A stretch of DNA of 64,000 nt from Comamonas sp. (GCA_021166775.1 JAJPEQ010000003.1:61347-125346); one strand, 5' to 3'; numbered from the stretch's first letter, positions 9,233-25,654 are shown. Made by a program: numbers and translations. The notes: generated by a model not told the origin, from the letters alone.

Positions 9233-10444
9233 ATGACCATACCGCTTCCTTTGGACACGCCGACAATGATGGTGATGGTGACCGCGGGCACCATGGCCCT
9301 GGCCGTTGCCATGGCCGTGGTGCGCCCGGATCGGCGGGAAGGCATCGGCCTGTGGGCGCTCGCGCTCGTGGCGAACGCGGTGACGTATCTGCTGTTCATG
9401 ACGCGCGGGTGGGCACCGAACTGGATCAGCATGGTTCTGGCCAACAGCCTGCTCGCGACCGCGTTCGCGCTGCTGCTGGCCGCCGTGAGCGAGTTCCACG
9501 GCCGCACCCCGCAACGCCTGCCCATCCTGCTTCCCATCGCCGCGACGGCCGTGTTGATGACGATCTCGCAAAATCACCATCAAATGCGGCTGCTTTGCCT
9601 CAGTTTCCTGCTGGCCGTCCAGATCGGTCTGATCCTGTGGGCGCTGTGGCGTCCCGAGCCACCGCGCCAGCGACGCGGCGCCCTGCTCATCAGCGTGGCA
9701 CTGGGCACCGAGGGCGTGCTGCTGCTGGGCCGCGGCCTCTGGTACGCGGGACACGAGGGTCCGCCCCGGGTCATCATGAGCAACGGTCTGAGCCAGAGCC
9801 TGACCTTCCTGACCTCCTTCATCGTCGTGCAGCTGGCAACGCTCGGTTTCATCCTCATGACCAAGGATCGGGCCGAGGCGATCAATCACGCGCTGGCCAA
9901 CAACGACATGCTGACCGGCATTGCCAACCGCCGCCTGCTGCAGCAGACCCTGCGGCGCGACACCGAGCGCGCGATGCGCGAGCACGCGCCCTACGCCGTG
10001 CTGATGGTGGACATCGACCACTTCAAGTCCGTCAACGACACGCACGGCCACCTCGCGGGCGACACGGTGCTGCGCCACGTCGCGCACCTGCTGCAGGCGC
10101 GCGTGCGCGGGCAGGACATGGTGGGGCGCTGGGGCGGCGAGGAATTCCTGGTGCTGCTGCCCGCCACCACGCTCGAAGGCGCGCGCCAGCTGGCCGAGGC
10201 GGTGCGCGCCAGCATCTGCGATACACCCAGCCACTACAACGGCATCCCCCTGCCCGTAACCGTCAGCATCGGCATCTGCGCCGAGGCGCTGCAGCCGGGA
10301 GACCGGGCGCGCCTGCTCGTCGAAGCGGCCGACAAGGCGCTGTATGCCGCCAAGCAGGGCGGGCGCAACCGCGTGGAGAGTGCACCATTGGCGCGCATGC
10401 ATGTATTGCCCGGCGCCCTCGCCGCGCCCGCCCGGGTGCGGTAA
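9233..10444 (+). CDS. membrane-anchored diguanylate cyclase (GGDEF)
   Basis: 403 residues. About six hydrophobic helices occupy residues 5-195, then a GGDEF domain. The catalytic signature is GGEEF (301-305) in RWGGEEFLVLLP. Nine residues before its first glycine is the inhibitory-site motif RGQD (292-295), so product inhibition by c-di-GMP is likely. DNDMLTGIANRRLL and VDIDHFKSVNDTHGH are the nucleotide and metal-binding parts. The enzyme would make c-di-GMP at the inner membrane. The membrane part has no recognised sensor domain. Start uncertain: GTG 9212 is in frame with GGAG 6 nt upstream, while TATACT at 9192-9197 would make a good -10 and favours ATG 9233. Confidence 0.92.
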   Translation: MTIPLPLDTPTMMVMVTAGTMALAVAMAVVRPDRREGIGLWALALVANAVTYLLFMTRGWAPNWISMVLANSLLATAFALLLAAVSEFHGRTPQRLPILLPIAATAVLMTISQNHHQMRLLCLSFLLAVQIGLILWALWRPEPPRQRRGALLISVALGTEGVLLLGRGLWYAGHEGPPRVIMSNGLSQSLTFLTSFIVVQLATLGFILMTKDRAEAINHALANNDMLTGIANRRLLQQTLRRDTERAMREHAPYAVLMVDIDHFKSVNDTHGHLAGDTVLRHVAHLLQARVRGQDMVGRWGGEEFLVLLPATTLEGARQLAEAVRASICDTPSHYNGIPLPVTVSIGICAEALQPGDRARLLVEAADKALYAAKQGGRNRVESAPLARMHVLPGALAAPARVR

Positions 10445-10480
10445 GTTCGCGTTCATCGCCACACCTCACAAGAGCACCGC

Positions 10481-11923
<1,443 letters not shown>

Positions 11924-11996
11924 GTGGCAAGACGGCGGCGCTCCATCGAGGGCGCGGCGTCTCGCGTCGGCTTTCTCCCCTTTTTCAACGAGGATG

Positions 11997-12039
11997 TTGA
12001 CACGTTCCTTGTCCTTCCATAGGATAGTAATAACTTACT
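11997..12039 (+). promoter_or_regulatory. Promoter and probable TetR operator of the efflux operon
   Basis: TTGACA at 11997-12002 and TAGGAT at 12020-12025 are separated by exactly 17 bp, an excellent sigma-70 promoter. Overlapping the predicted start point is an inverted repeat AGTAA-TAAC-TTACT (12026-12039). A second small palindrome, TCTTAAGA, follows at 12041-12048. This AT-rich site stands out in GC-rich DNA and sits just before the tetR ATG, as expected for an autorepressor. Confidence 0.65.
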
Positions 12040-12052
12040 TTCTTAAGAAGCC

Positions 12053-12670
12053 ATGGAAGCGCCCTCCCCCTCCAAACACCTGCCGGCTCAAGAGCGCCGG
12101 GCCGCAACGGTCGAAGCCGTCGTGGCGCTGGCCGCGCAAACCAACCCCAGCGACATCTCCACCACCGCGATCGCCAAACACATGGGCGTGACCCAGGGCG
12201 CGCTGTTCAAGCACTTTCCGACCAAGGAATCGATCCTCGAAGCGGTCATGGGCTGGGTCGCCGACCGGCTGCTCGCGCGCATCGACGCGGCGACGCGCAA
12301 GGCAGGCACGCCGCTGGCCGCGCTGGAGGCGGTGTTCATGACGCACGTGGAGTTCGTCACCGTCCACCCAGGCGTGCCGCGCATGCTCTTCGGCGAGTTG
12401 CAGCGCGCCGAAATGAGCGCCCCCAAGCGCATGGCGCAGACGCTGATCGCACGCTACAGCGAGCGCGTGCGCGCGCTGCTCGCGCAGGGTAAGGCCGCGG
12501 GTGAGATCCGCGCCGGCGTGGATGAAAACTCGGCCGCGCTGCTCTTCGTCGGCATGGTGCAGGGCCTCGTGATGCAGTCGCTGCTCGCGGGGGACGTGCG
12601 GCAGATGAGCGACCAGGCCGCCGGGGTCTTCGCCTTGTTTCGTGATGCATTGACGGGAGCGCAAGCATGA
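12053..12670 (+). CDS. TetR/AcrR family transcriptional regulator
   Basis: 205 residues. The N-terminal DNA-binding domain has the TetR helix-turn-helix (ISTTAIAKHMGVTQGALFKHFPTKESIL, about residues 36-63), followed by a variable ligand domain. It is the first gene of a five-gene operon for a membrane-fusion protein, permease, ATPase and outer-membrane channel. Its stop overlaps the next ATG as ATGA. Local repression of the operon through the palindrome at 12026-12039, relieved by an exported substrate, is the likely mode. The inducer is unknown. Confidence 0.92.
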   Translation: MEAPSPSKHLPAQERRAATVEAVVALAAQTNPSDISTTAIAKHMGVTQGALFKHFPTKESILEAVMGWVADRLLARIDAATRKAGTPLAALEAVFMTHVEFVTVHPGVPRMLFGELQRAEMSAPKRMAQTLIARYSERVRALLAQGKAAGEIRAGVDENSAALLFVGMVQGLVMQSLLAGDVRQMSDQAAGVFALFRDALTGAQA

Positions 12671-13818
12671 AATTCCCCCTTCCCAGGCGCCGCACGCTGG
12701 CGCTGTTGGCCGTGCTCGCGCCGCTGGTCGCGCTGCTGGGCTATGTGGCCCTGCGCTCGGGACCGCTCGCACCCGTGAACGTGGCCGAAGCCAGGGTGCA
12801 GGCCCGGGCGATCGAGCCCGCGCTCTTCGGCATCGGCACGGTGCAGGCGCGCCACACGCAGCATCTGGGCGCGACGCTGCCGGCGCGCGTGCGCAGCCTG
12901 AGCGTGGATGTGGGCGACGCGGTGCGCGCCGGGCAGGTGCTGGGCGAACTCGACCCCGTGGACCTGGACGAACGTCTGCGCGCCCAGGACGCGGCGCGCG
13001 CACGGGCGCAGGCCGCTCTGCGCGAGGCCCAGGCACGCCAGGCCTTTGCCGCCGAGCAGGCCAGGCGCTACGCCGATCTTCTGGCCGCACGCTCCGCGAG
13101 CGAAGAAGCGGCGCGCGCCAAGCAGCAGGAGCTGGCCAGCGCCGAGGCGCAGCTCACGGCCGCGCGCGAAGAAGTGCGGCGCATGGACGCCGAGCAGGCG
13201 GCGCTGCGCGCGCAGCGCAGCCACTGGCGCCTGGTGGCCGCGAGCGACGGCGTGGTGACGGCGCGCGAGGTCGAGCCGGGCAGCACCGTGGTCGCTGGGC
13301 AGACGGTGCTGGAGCTGGTCGACCCGCGCAGCCTGTGGATCAACGTGCGGCTCGATCAGGTGCGTGCCGCTGGGCTCACGCGCGACCTGCCCGCGCGCGT
13401 GGCGCTGCGCTCGCGCGCCGGGCAGGAGCTGGCGGCGCACGTGCTGCGCGTCGAGCCCAAGGCCGACGCCCTCACCGAAGAGATGCTGGCCAAGGTGGTG
13501 TTCGATCAGGCCCCGGCTTCGCTGCCGCCGCTGGGTGAACTGGCCGAGGTGACGATCCACCTGCCGCCGCTCGCCAGCGCCCCGATCGTGCCCAACGCGG
13601 CCCTGCAGCGCCAGGACGGACGCACGGGGGTGTGGAAGATCGCCGATGGCCGCGCGCGGTTCACGCCCGTGCGGATCGGCGACGCCGACCTCGACGGCCA
13701 CGTGCAGGTGCTGGACGGCCTGAGCGAGGGCGAGGCCATCATCGTCTACAGCGAAAAGGCCCTGACACGCAACGCCCGCGTGCACGTGGTGGCCGATCTC
13801 GCCCGGACCGCATCATGA
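12667..13818 (+). CDS. HlyD/MacA-like periplasmic adaptor subunit
   Basis: 383 residues with an N-terminal membrane anchor (about residues 10-28). The lipoyl half-motifs flank a long Ala/Arg/Glu-rich coiled-coil hairpin (about residues 105-185). The second half-motif reads LVAASDGVVTAREVEPGSTVVAGQTVLELVD, then a beta-barrel and membrane-proximal domain. It should bridge the inner-membrane ABC permease and the outer-membrane channel encoded next door. The start overlaps tetR by ATGA, and its stop overlaps the permease start in the same way. Confidence 0.9.
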   Translation: MKFPLPRRRTLALLAVLAPLVALLGYVALRSGPLAPVNVAEARVQARAIEPALFGIGTVQARHTQHLGATLPARVRSLSVDVGDAVRAGQVLGELDPVDLDERLRAQDAARARAQAALREAQARQAFAAEQARRYADLLAARSASEEAARAKQQELASAEAQLTAAREEVRRMDAEQAALRAQRSHWRLVAASDGVVTAREVEPGSTVVAGQTVLELVDPRSLWINVRLDQVRAAGLTRDLPARVALRSRAGQELAAHVLRVEPKADALTEEMLAKVVFDQAPASLPPLGELAEVTIHLPPLASAPIVPNAALQRQDGRTGVWKIADGRARFTPVRIGDADLDGHVQVLDGLSEGEAIIVYSEKALTRNARVHVVADLARTAS

Positions 13819-15032
13819 TCTCGCTTGCAGGGCGCGACATCCTGCACAGCTGGGGCAAGTTCGTCTTCACCGGTGTGGGGCTGGGTCTATTGATCGGCGT
13901 CACGCTGGTGATGGCGGGCGTGTACCGAGGCATGGTGGACGACGGGCAGGCGCTGCTGGACAACAGCCGCGCCGACCTCTGGGTGGTGCAGCAGGACACC
14001 ATGGGGCCGTACGCCGAATCGTCCAACCTGGCCGACGATGCCTGGCGCCAGCTGATGGCGCTGCCCGGCGTGGCGCGTGCCGCCAACGTGACCTACTTCA
14101 CGATGCAGGTGCGCCAGCCCGAGCCTGCCGGTGGGCGCGACGTGCGCGCCATGGTCGTGGGCATCGCCGCCGACGCCACGCCCGGAACACCGGGCGCGCC
14201 GCCCTACCTCATCGCCGGACGCCAGATCACGCGCGGGCACTACGAGGCCGTGGCCGACATCGCCAGCGGTTTCGCGCTGGGCGACGTCATCGCCATCCGC
14301 CGCCACCGCTACACCGTCGTGGGCCTGACCCGGCGCATGGTCTCGTCCAGCGGCGACCCCATGGTCTTCATCCCGCTCAAGGATGCGCAGCAGGCGCAGT
14401 TCCTCAAGGACAACGACGCGATCGAGGCCGCGCGGCGGCGCACCGCGGCCAACCCCGCGTTCAACCGCCCGGGCGTGCCCGGCCTGCTGGATGCGGTGAA
14501 CGCGGCGCAATCGGCCAGCACTTCGGTGAACGCGGTGCTGGTGCGCCTGGCGCCCGGTGCCGACGCCGACACGGTGGCGCGCGACATCGAGCGCTCGCTG
14601 CGCTTGACGGCGCACACCCGCGCGCAGATGCAGGAGATTCTGGTCAGCAAGCTGATCGCCACCTCGGCCAGGCAGATTGGCATGTTCCTCGCGATCCTCG
14701 CGATCGTGAGCGCGGCGATCGTCGCCTTCATCATCTACACGCTCACCATGGACAAGATCCGCGAGATCGCCGTGCTCAAACTCATCGGCACCCGCAACCG
14801 CACCATCGCCGCGATGATCCTTCAGCAAGCCCTGGCGCTGGGCGCGATCGGCTTTGCCGTCGGCAAGATCAGCGCCACCTGGTCGGCGCCGATCTTTCCC
14901 AAGTACGTGCTGCTGGTCCCGCAGGATTCGGTGGCGGGATTCCTGGCCGTGATGGGCATCTGCGCGGCCGCGAGCATCGTCGCGATCCGCGTGGCGCTGC
15001 GCATCGACCCGGCCGAGGCGATCGGAGGCTGA
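13815..15032 (+). CDS. MacB/FtsX-type ABC transporter permease
   Basis: 405 residues. One N-terminal transmembrane helix is followed by a large periplasmic MacB-like domain (about residues 45-275) and three C-terminal helices, the FtsX/MacB topology. TLTMDKIREIAVLKLIGTRNRTIAAMIL is the conserved cytoplasmic loop that contacts the ATPase. Unlike MacB itself the ATPase is a separate gene, starting 1 bp after this stop. Such permeases act as mechanotransmitters exporting periplasmic substrates (macrolides, lipoproteins, siderophores or lipids in the family). The substrate here is not predictable. Confidence 0.9.
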   Translation: MISLAGRDILHSWGKFVFTGVGLGLLIGVTLVMAGVYRGMVDDGQALLDNSRADLWVVQQDTMGPYAESSNLADDAWRQLMALPGVARAANVTYFTMQVRQPEPAGGRDVRAMVVGIAADATPGTPGAPPYLIAGRQITRGHYEAVADIASGFALGDVIAIRRHRYTVVGLTRRMVSSSGDPMVFIPLKDAQQAQFLKDNDAIEAARRRTAANPAFNRPGVPGLLDAVNAAQSASTSVNAVLVRLAPGADADTVARDIERSLRLTAHTRAQMQEILVSKLIATSARQIGMFLAILAIVSAAIVAFIIYTLTMDKIREIAVLKLIGTRNRTIAAMILQQALALGAIGFAVGKISATWSAPIFPKYVLLVPQDSVAGFLAVMGICAAASIVAIRVALRIDPAEAIGG

Positions 15033-15033
15033 C

Positions 15034-15740
<707 letters not shown>

Positions 15741-15741
<1 letters not shown>

Positions 15742-17192
15742 TGCAGGCCATGCCTCCCAAACTTTTGGCGCTGGCGCTGGCCGCCCTGCTCGCCGGTTGC
15801 GCCAGCGGTCCCGAATTCACCGCCCCGGCCGCGCCCGAGGTCACGCATTACACGATGGGGGCGAGCACCGCGCAAACGACGCAGGCCGATGTGCCGCTGG
15901 GGAACGCGCAACGCATCGCCCAGGACCTGACCGTCGAGGCCCGGTGGTGGCGCGCGTTCGGCTCGGCGGCGCTCGACGACACCATCGCCCGTGCGCTGCA
16001 GGCCAGCCCGACGCTGGCCGCGGCGCAGGCGCGCCTGGCCGAAGCGCAAGCGCTGCAGCAGGCGCAAAGCGGCGCTACCGAGCTGCCCCACGTGGATCTC
16101 GGCGTGGGCGTGCAACGCCAGCACGCAAGCCCCGCCGCGCAGGGACAAAGCGGCGACGGCCGCACCTTCGGCCTGTACAGCGCGAGCGTCGGCGTGCACT
16201 ATCAGCTCGACCTCTCGGGCGCCAACCGGCGTACGCTGCAGGCGCTGGCCGCGCGCAGCGACTGGCGTCGCCACGAACTCGCTGCCGCGCGGCTTACGCT
16301 CGCCGGGCAGATCGCGGGCACCGCCATCACGCGCGCCCGACTCGCCGCGCAGATCGACGCAAGCCACACGCTGCTGCTCTCGCAACAGGAGCAGCTTGCG
16401 CTTGCACAGCGCCGCGTGGTGCTCGGTCAGGCCGCGCCCGATGAAGCCATGCTGCTGCAGAGCCAGGCCGCGCAGACGAGCGCCACGCTGCCCGTGCTGC
16501 GCCAGCAATTGCAGCAGGCCGATCACCAGCTCGCGGTGCTGGCCGGCCAGGCGCCTGGCGCGGCCGAGGTGCCCGCGTTCACGCTGCGGGACTTCACGCT
16601 GCCGGCCGATCTGCCGCTCGTCGTGCCCTCTGAGCTCGTGCGCCGGCGCCCCGACATCCAGGCGAGCGAGGCGCTGCTGCACGCCGCGCACGCCGAACGC
16701 GGCGCGACCATCGCCGGGCGCTACCCGCAACTGAACCTGAGCGCGGCGATCGGCAGCCAGGCGCTCACCAGCGGCGCGCTGTTCGGCGGCGCGTCGGCGC
16801 TGTGGTCGCTGGCCGGACAGCTCACCCAGCCGCTGTTCAACGCCGCGCAACCGGCGCAGGAGCGCGCGGCCGACGCGGCGCTGGACGCCGCCGCCGCCCA
16901 GTACCAGAGCGTGGTGCTGCAGGCCCTGCGCAGCGTGGCCGACGCGCTGCGCGCCATAGCCAACGACGCACAGGCGCTGCGGGCCCTGGCCGACGCCGAC
17001 GGCGCCGCGCAGGCCGCGCTGCGCACCGCCAGCGAGCGCCACCGCCTGGGCTCCATCAGCTACGCGCAGCTGCTGCTGACCCAGCAGCAGGCGCAGCAGG
17101 TGCACATGCAGCTCGCGGGCGCGCAGGCACAGCGGCTCACCGACACCGTGGCGCTGTACCAGGCGGTCGGCGGCGATCCGCTGCGGGAATGA
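15741..17192 (+). CDS. TolC-like outer-membrane efflux lipoprotein (NodT family)
   Basis: 483 residues starting with a lipoprotein signal (LLALALAALLAGC, lipobox LAGC). Two outer-membrane efflux repeats follow, the first around residues 70-250 and the second around residues 265-475. LPLVVPSELVRRRPDIQASEALLHAAHAE is the highly conserved NodT block. AAGGAAGGAG precedes ATG 15741. The longer frame starting at 15192 is only the shadow of the ATPase gene. It completes the efflux complex of the tetR operon and should form the trimeric outer-membrane duct. Confidence 0.92.
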
Positions 17193-17280
17193 CCCATGGC
17201 GCCTCCCGCGCCACGGGCGGGCGGGAGGCTGCCGATATGATTTCGCGGACGATGTCGTTTCACCCTCGCACGCCACCACC

Positions 17281-19833
<2,553 letters not shown>

Positions 19834-19838
19834 AGCCA

Positions 19839-21038
19839 CTAGGTACGCACTTCCGCACCTTGCACCACGGCCCGGCATGGGTCGTGACCGAACCAGTACA
19901 CCAACTCGTTGGGATGGTTGAGCTCCCACACCGCAAAGTCGGCGCGCAGGCCCGCGCGCAGCAGGCCGCGGTCGTGCAGGCCGAGCGCCCGTGCCGCCTG
20001 GTGGGTGATGCCGGCCACGGCCTCCAGCGGCGTGAGCCGAAAGAAGGTGCACGCCATGTGCGCCGCCAGCGGCAGCGACAGCCCCGGCGCGGTGCCGGGG
20101 TTGTGGTCGCTAGCGACGGCGATCGGCACGCCGGCGGCGCGCAGCGCGGCCACCGGGGGCTGGCGGGTTTCACGCAGCATGTAATACGCCCCGGGCAGCA
20201 GCACGGCCACGGTGCCTGCCGCGCGCATCGCGGCGATGCCCGCGTCGCTCAGGTATTCGAGGTGATCGGCCGAGAGCGCGCCAAACGACGCCGCAAGCTG
20301 CGCACCGCCCTGGTCGCTCAACTGCTCGGCGTGCAGCTTGACCGGCAGGTCGAGCGCGCGCGCGGCCTCGAACACGCGCGCGACCTGCACCGGGGAGAAC
20401 GCGATCGATTCGCAGAAGGCATCGACCGCATCGACCAGCCCCTGGGCATGCAACGCGCGCATCCAGTGGCACACGGCGTCGACGTAGTCATCGGAGCGGC
20501 CCTCGAACTCGGGCGGCAGCGCGTGCGCACCCAGGTAGGTGGTGCGCACCTGCACCGGCACCTCGCGACCGAGGCGCCGCGCCACGCGCAGGCACTTGGC
20601 TTCCGCCTCCAGCGACAAGCCGTAGCCGGATTTGATCTCCAGCGTGGTCACGCCGCCGGCCATCAGCGCCTGCGCGCGCCGGCGCGCGCCGTGCAGCAGT
20701 GCGTCCTCGGAAGCCGCGCGCGTGGCCGAGACGGTCGAGCGGATGCCGCCTCCGGCGCGCGCGATCTCCTCGTAGCCCGCGCCGTTCAGGCGCATCTCGG
20801 CCTCTGCTGCACGGTCGCCGCCGTAGACGAGGTGCGTGTGGCAATCGACGAGACCGGGCATGACCAGGGCGCCGTCGAGACCGATTTCCTCGCCGATTTC
20901 CATCGACGCGGGCAGGGCCGCGAGCGGCCCGACCCAGCGGATGTGCTCGCCCTCGGTGACGAGGGCACCATCCTCGATCAGGCCCCAGCCGCCATCGACC
21001 AGGGTGGCAAGGCGCGCGTGGCGCCACAGTCTTTGCAT
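19839..21038 (-). CDS. hutI: imidazolonepropionase HutI
   Basis: Third enzyme of histidine degradation, hydrolysing imidazolone-5-propionate to N-formimidoyl-glutamate in the cytosol. The 399 residues show the amidohydrolase metal site [15 protein letters not shown], the central EIKSGYGL, the His in [11 protein letters not shown] and the Asp in [19 protein letters not shown] 21038 has GGGAGGA just upstream; the open frame extending further is the shadow of hutH. Last gene of the leftward hut operon, 22 bp after the hutD-hutH fusion. Confidence 0.95.
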   Translation of the reverse strand: MQRLWRHARLATLVDGGWGLIEDGALVTEGEHIRWVGPLAALPASMEIGEEIGLDGALVMPGLVDCHTHLVYGGDRAAEAEMRLNGAGYEEIARAGGGIRSTVSATRAASEDALLHGARRRAQALMAGGVTTLEIKSGYGLSLEAEAKCLRVARRLGREVPVQVRTTYLGAHALPPEFEGRSDDYVDAVCHWMRALHAQGLVDAVDAFCESIAFSPVQVARVFEAARALDLPVKLHAEQLSDQGGAQLAASFGALSADHLEYLSDAGIAAMRAAGTVAVLLPGAYYMLRETRQPPVAALRAAGVPIAVASDHNPGTAPGLSLPLAAHMACTFFRLTPLEAVAGITHQAARALGLHDRGLLRAGLRADFAVWELNHPNELVYWFGHDPCRAVVQGAEVRT

Positions 21039-21060
21039 GAAAGTCCTCCCGGTGCCGTGC

Positions 21061-23202
21061 TCAATCCATCCACAGCCGCGCCAGCAGGGCGCCCTGACCC
21101 GACGCGGCGGCGCCGCCCAGCACCAGCGCGCGCGCCGCCTCGATGTCCGGCGCGAACAAACGGTCTTCGGCGTAAAACGGCACCTGCGCGCGCAGCGCCG
21201 CATGGGCGCGCTGCAGCGGTGCCGAGGTTTCCAGGGGCCGATGGAAATCCGCACCCTGGCTGGCGGCCAGCCACTCGATGCCGAGGATGGTGGCGGTGTT
21301 TTCCGCCATGTCGGCCAGGCGCCGAGCGGCGAACGTCGCCATGCTCACGTGGTCTTCCTGGTTGGCGCTGGTGGGCAGGCTGTCGACGCTGGCCGGATGC
21401 GCCAGCGATTTGTTCTCGGACGCCAGCGCGGCAGCGGTGACGTGCGCGATCATGAAGCCGCTGTTCAGGCCCGCGTTGTCCACCAGGAAGGGCGGCAGGC
21501 CGGAGATGCCACTGTCGATCAAGAGCGCGATGCGCCGCTCGGAAATCGCGCCGATCTCGCTGATCGCGAGCGCCAGCGTATCGGCGGCGAAGGCCACCGG
21601 TTCGGCGTGGAAGTTGCCGCCCGAGATCACGTCGCCGGTCTCGGCGAACACCAGCGGGTTGTCGGTCACCGCGTTGGCTTCGATCAGCAGCGTGCGCGCC
21701 GCCTGCGCGATCAAATCGCGGCAGGCACCCATCACCTGCGGCTGGCAGCGCAGGCTGTAGGGGTCTTGCACGCGCGCATCGCCCACCAGGTGCGACTGGC
21801 GGATGGCGCTGCCCGCAAGCAGAGCACGCGCCACCTCGGCCAGCGCGATCTGCCCGGGCTGGCCGCGCAGCGCATGCACGCGCGGATCAAACGGCGCGTC
21901 GCTGCCCTTGGCCGCATCGACGCACAGCGCACCGATCACCGCGCCCGCCTCCAGCAGCCGCTCGGCGAGGAACAGGCCGTGCAGGGCCAGCGCGGTCGAG
22001 ACCTGCGTGCCGTTGATCAACGCCAGCCCCTCCTTGGCTTGCAAGGTGAGCGGGACGATGCCGGCGGCGGCCAGCGCCTCGCGGGCGGGCCGCAGGCGCC
22101 CGGCGACGCGCACCTGGCCCTCACCGATCAGCGCCAGCGTCATGTGCGCCAGCGGTGCCAGATCGCCCGAGGCACCGACCGAACCCTTGGCCGGGATGAC
22201 CGGCAGCAGATCGGCTTCGAGCATCGCGAGCAGGGTCTCGACCACCACGGCCCGCACGCCCGAGTAGCCACGCGCAAGGCTCGCGGCCTTCATCAAGAGC
22301 ACCAGGCGCACCACGGCGTCGGGCAGCGGCTCGCCGGTGCCGACCGCGTGCGAAAGAATCAGGTTGTGCTGCAAGCGCGCGAGCTGGGCATCGGGAATGT
22401 GCGTCTTGGCGAGCTTGCCGAAACCGGTGTTGATGCCGTAAGCCGGTTCGCCGCGCGCGACGATGGCCTGCACCGCCGCCGCGCCGGTGGTTATCGCGGC
22501 GCGCGCATCGGGCGCCAGCGCCACCGGCCGCTCCTGCTGCCAGAGCGAGCGCAGTTGCGCCAGCGTCAATTGCCCCGGCGCGACATCGAGCCGTGCCTCA
22601 CCGCGCACCTGGCCAAGCGAGGCCGGCAGCACCGGCGAGAGCGCGACCCAGACGAGTGCCGGAGTCTCGCCATCGACCGCGTCATCGGGTGCGATCACTT
22701 CATCGTTTGCGCCGCCATGCCACCACAGCCCCTGCCCCACTTGCAGCGTGCGCGCGCCGCAGCGCCAGCGCCCGGCCAGCACCAGGCACAGCCCGGCCGG
22801 TGCCTGGCCTGCACGGCGCGCGCCATGCACCACCTGCATCTGGCCCTGCCACTGGTCACGGCGCAGCATCAGGTTGAAGTCGTGCGAGATGCCGCCTTGT
22901 GGGCGAGCTTCGATCGCCGCCTCGCCGGGAAAGGCCCAGACCTGCCAGCGCCGGGTCAGCGCGTGATCCAACCCGCCATCGACTGATTGCAGCAGCGCGC
23001 CCTCGCCATCGAGCAGCATGATCTGTCGATCCACCCCCGGCAGCGGCGAGAACGGCCCCGCGCCTTGCAGCGTGGCGACGCTCACGCGCCATTCGAAATC
23101 ATCCAGCGTGCTGCCTGCGGGCCAGCGCACGATTTCACGCGTGCCGCCGCCGCCGTTCTTCCACGGCGTCTCGGTGAGTGTGTTCAGGTCAAAGTGCTGC
23201 AT
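21061..23202 (-). CDS. hutH: HutD-histidine ammonia-lyase fusion protein
   Basis: One uninterrupted 713-residue frame carries two hut proteins. Residues 1 to about 195 are a HutD/Ves-family cupin ([28 protein letters not shown] is its hallmark N-terminus). From about residue 203 the rest is a complete HutH. HutH features are [11 protein letters not shown] (255-265, catalytic Tyr), the MIO-forming Ala-Ser-Gly at 344-346 in [22 protein letters not shown], and [14 protein letters not shown] near the end. HutH deaminates histidine to urocanate. HutD is a small accessory protein thought to bind a hut intermediate such as formiminoglutamate. The usual separate genes are here joined by only a few residues. 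Its SD is weak and it starts 19 bp after hutU, so translational coupling is likely. Confidence 0.93.
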   Translation of the reverse strand: MQHFDLNTLTETPWKNGGGGTREIVRWPAGSTLDDFEWRVSVATLQGAGPFSPLPGVDRQIMLLDGEGALLQSVDGGLDHALTRRWQVWAFPGEAAIEARPQGGISHDFNLMLRRDQWQGQMQVVHGARRAGQAPAGLCLVLAGRWRCGARTLQVGQGLWWHGGANDEVIAPDDAVDGETPALVWVALSPVLPASLGQVRGEARLDVAPGQLTLAQLRSLWQQERPVALAPDARAAITTGAAAVQAIVARGEPAYGINTGFGKLAKTHIPDAQLARLQHNLILSHAVGTGEPLPDAVVRLVLLMKAASLARGYSGVRAVVVETLLAMLEADLLPVIPAKGSVGASGDLAPLAHMTLALIGEGQVRVAGRLRPAREALAAAGIVPLTLQAKEGLALINGTQVSTALALHGLFLAERLLEAGAVIGALCVDAAKGSDAPFDPRVHALRGQPGQIALAEVARALLAGSAIRQSHLVGDARVQDPYSLRCQPQVMGACRDLIAQAARTLLIEANAVTDNPLVFAETGDVISGGNFHAEPVAFAADTLALAISEIGAISERRIALLIDSGISGLPPFLVDNAGLNSGFMIAHVTAAALASENKSLAHPASVDSLPTSANQEDHVSMATFAARRLADMAENTATILGIEWLAASQGADFHRPLETSAPLQRAHAALRAQVPFYAEDRLFAPDIEAARALVLGGAAASGQGALLARLWMD

Positions 23203-23221
23203 CGTGCGGCCCGCCTGCGCA

Positions 23222-24919
23222 TCAGCGCACCATCGGCAGCTTCAGGCCGAAGCGCTTGGCGGTTTCCACGGCTTTTTCGTAACCCGCGTCCGCATGGCGC
23301 ATCACGCCCGAGCCGCAGTCGTTGACCAGCACGCGCGCCAGGCGTTCGGCGGCGGCGTCCGTGCCGTCGGCGACGATCACCATGCCCGCATGCTGCGAAT
23401 AGCCCATGCCGACCCCGCCGCCGTGGTGCAGGCTGACCCAGGTGGCGCCGCCGGCGGTGTTGAGCAGCGCGTTGAGCAGCGGCCAGTCGCTCACCGCGTC
23501 GGTGCCGTCCTTCATGGACTCGGTTTCGCGGTTGGGGCTGGCCACGCTGCCGGTATCGAGGTGGTCGCGCCCGATCACGATCGGGGCTTTCAGCTCGCCC
23601 GTTCGCACCATCTCGTTGAACGCCAGGCCCGCCACGTGGCGCTCGCCCAGGCCGAGCCAGCAGATGCGCGACGGCAGGCCCTGGAAGGCGATGCGTTCGC
23701 GCGCCATGTCCAGCCAGCGGTGGGTGTGCTTGTTCTCGGGGAACAGCTCCTTGATCTTGGCATCGGTCTTGTAGATGTCCTCGGGGTCGCCCGAGAGCGC
23801 CACCCAGCGAAACGGCCCCTTGCCCTCGCAGAACATCGGGCGGATGTAGGCGGGCACGAAGCCGGGGAAGTCGAAGGCGTTCTTCACGCCCTCGTCCAGC
23901 GCCACCTGGCGGATGTTGTTGCCATAGTCGAACGTCGGCACGCCCATGGCCTGGAAGTCCAGCATGGCCTGCACATGCAGCGCGCAGCTCTGGCCCGCGG
24001 CCTTCTTCAGTTCGGCATGCCGCGCGGGGTCGGCAGCGGCGGCGCGCCATTGCTGCACCGTCCAGCCCTTGGGCAGATAGCCGTTGATCAGGTCGTGCGC
24101 GCTGGTCTGGTCGGTCACCAGATCGGGCAGGATCGCACCCGCCCTGGCACGCTTGACCAGCTCGGGCAGGATCTCGGCGGCATTGCCCAGCAGGGCGATG
24201 GACACCGCCTCCTTGTTCGCCGTGTGCTGCTGGATCAGGGCCAGTGCCTCGTCAACGTCCCTGGCCTGCTTGTCCACGTAGCGCGTGCGCAGGCGAAAAT
24301 CGATGCTGGCCTGCTGGCATTCGATGTTCAGCGAGCAGGCCCCCGCCAGCGTGGCCGCCAGCGGCTGCGCGCCGCCCATGCCGCCCAGCCCGGCGGTGAG
24401 TACCCAGCGCCCCGCCAGATCGCCGCCGTAGTGCTGGCGACCGGCTTCCACGAAGGTCTCGTAGGTGCCCTGCACGATGCCCTGGCTGCCGATGTAGATC
24501 CAGCTGCCCGCCGTCATCTGGCCGAACATGAACAAGCCCTTGCGGTCAAGCTCGTTGAAATGCTCCCAGTCGGCCCACTTGGGCACCAGGTTGGAGTTGG
24601 CGATCAGCACGCGCGGCGCGTTCTCGTGCGTCTTGAACACGCCCACCGGCTTGCCCGACTGCACCAGCAGGGATTCATCGGCTTCGAGCTGGCGCAGCGA
24701 TTCCAGAATCTGGTCGAAGCAGGCCCAGTCGCGCGCGGCGCGGCCGATGCCGCCATAGACCACCAGGTCCTGCGGGCGCTCGGCGACCTCGGCGTCCAGG
24801 TTGTTCTGGAGCATGCGGTAGGGCGCCTCGATCAGCCAGTTCTTGCACGTGAGCTGGCTGCCGCGCGGTGCGCGGATGTGGCGGGACGGGTCGTGGCGAG
24901 GGTCGTTGGCGGTGGTCAT
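23222..24919 (-). CDS. hutU: urocanate hydratase HutU
   Basis: Second enzyme of histidine breakdown, adding water to urocanate with tightly bound NAD+ as electrophile. 565 residues, the normal length. The NAD-binding glycines are in [14 protein letters not shown] and the conserved Cys block is [34 protein letters not shown] is also diagnostic. ATG 24919 follows GGAGATTCTG; the 768-codon open frame is an artefact of GC-rich DNA running through the ABC genes. It lies 38 bp downstream of the importer genes and 19 bp before the hutD-hutH fusion. Confidence 0.96.
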   Translation of the reverse strand: MTTANDPRHDPSRHIRAPRGSQLTCKNWLIEAPYRMLQNNLDAEVAERPQDLVVYGGIGRAARDWACFDQILESLRQLEADESLLVQSGKPVGVFKTHENAPRVLIANSNLVPKWADWEHFNELDRKGLFMFGQMTAGSWIYIGSQGIVQGTYETFVEAGRQHYGGDLAGRWVLTAGLGGMGGAQPLAATLAGACSLNIECQQASIDFRLRTRYVDKQARDVDEALALIQQHTANKEAVSIALLGNAAEILPELVKRARAGAILPDLVTDQTSAHDLINGYLPKGWTVQQWRAAAADPARHAELKKAAGQSCALHVQAMLDFQAMGVPTFDYGNNIRQVALDEGVKNAFDFPGFVPAYIRPMFCEGKGPFRWVALSGDPEDIYKTDAKIKELFPENKHTHRWLDMARERIAFQGLPSRICWLGLGERHVAGLAFNEMVRTGELKAPIVIGRDHLDTGSVASPNRETESMKDGTDAVSDWPLLNALLNTAGGATWVSLHHGGGVGMGYSQHAGMVIVADGTDAAAERLARVLVNDCGSGVMRHADAGYEKAVETAKRFGLKLPMVR

Positions 24920-24957
24920 CAGAATCTCCAAGGCAAAAGGGAAGCCGCCGGGGCCGA

Positions 24958-25654
<697 letters not shown>

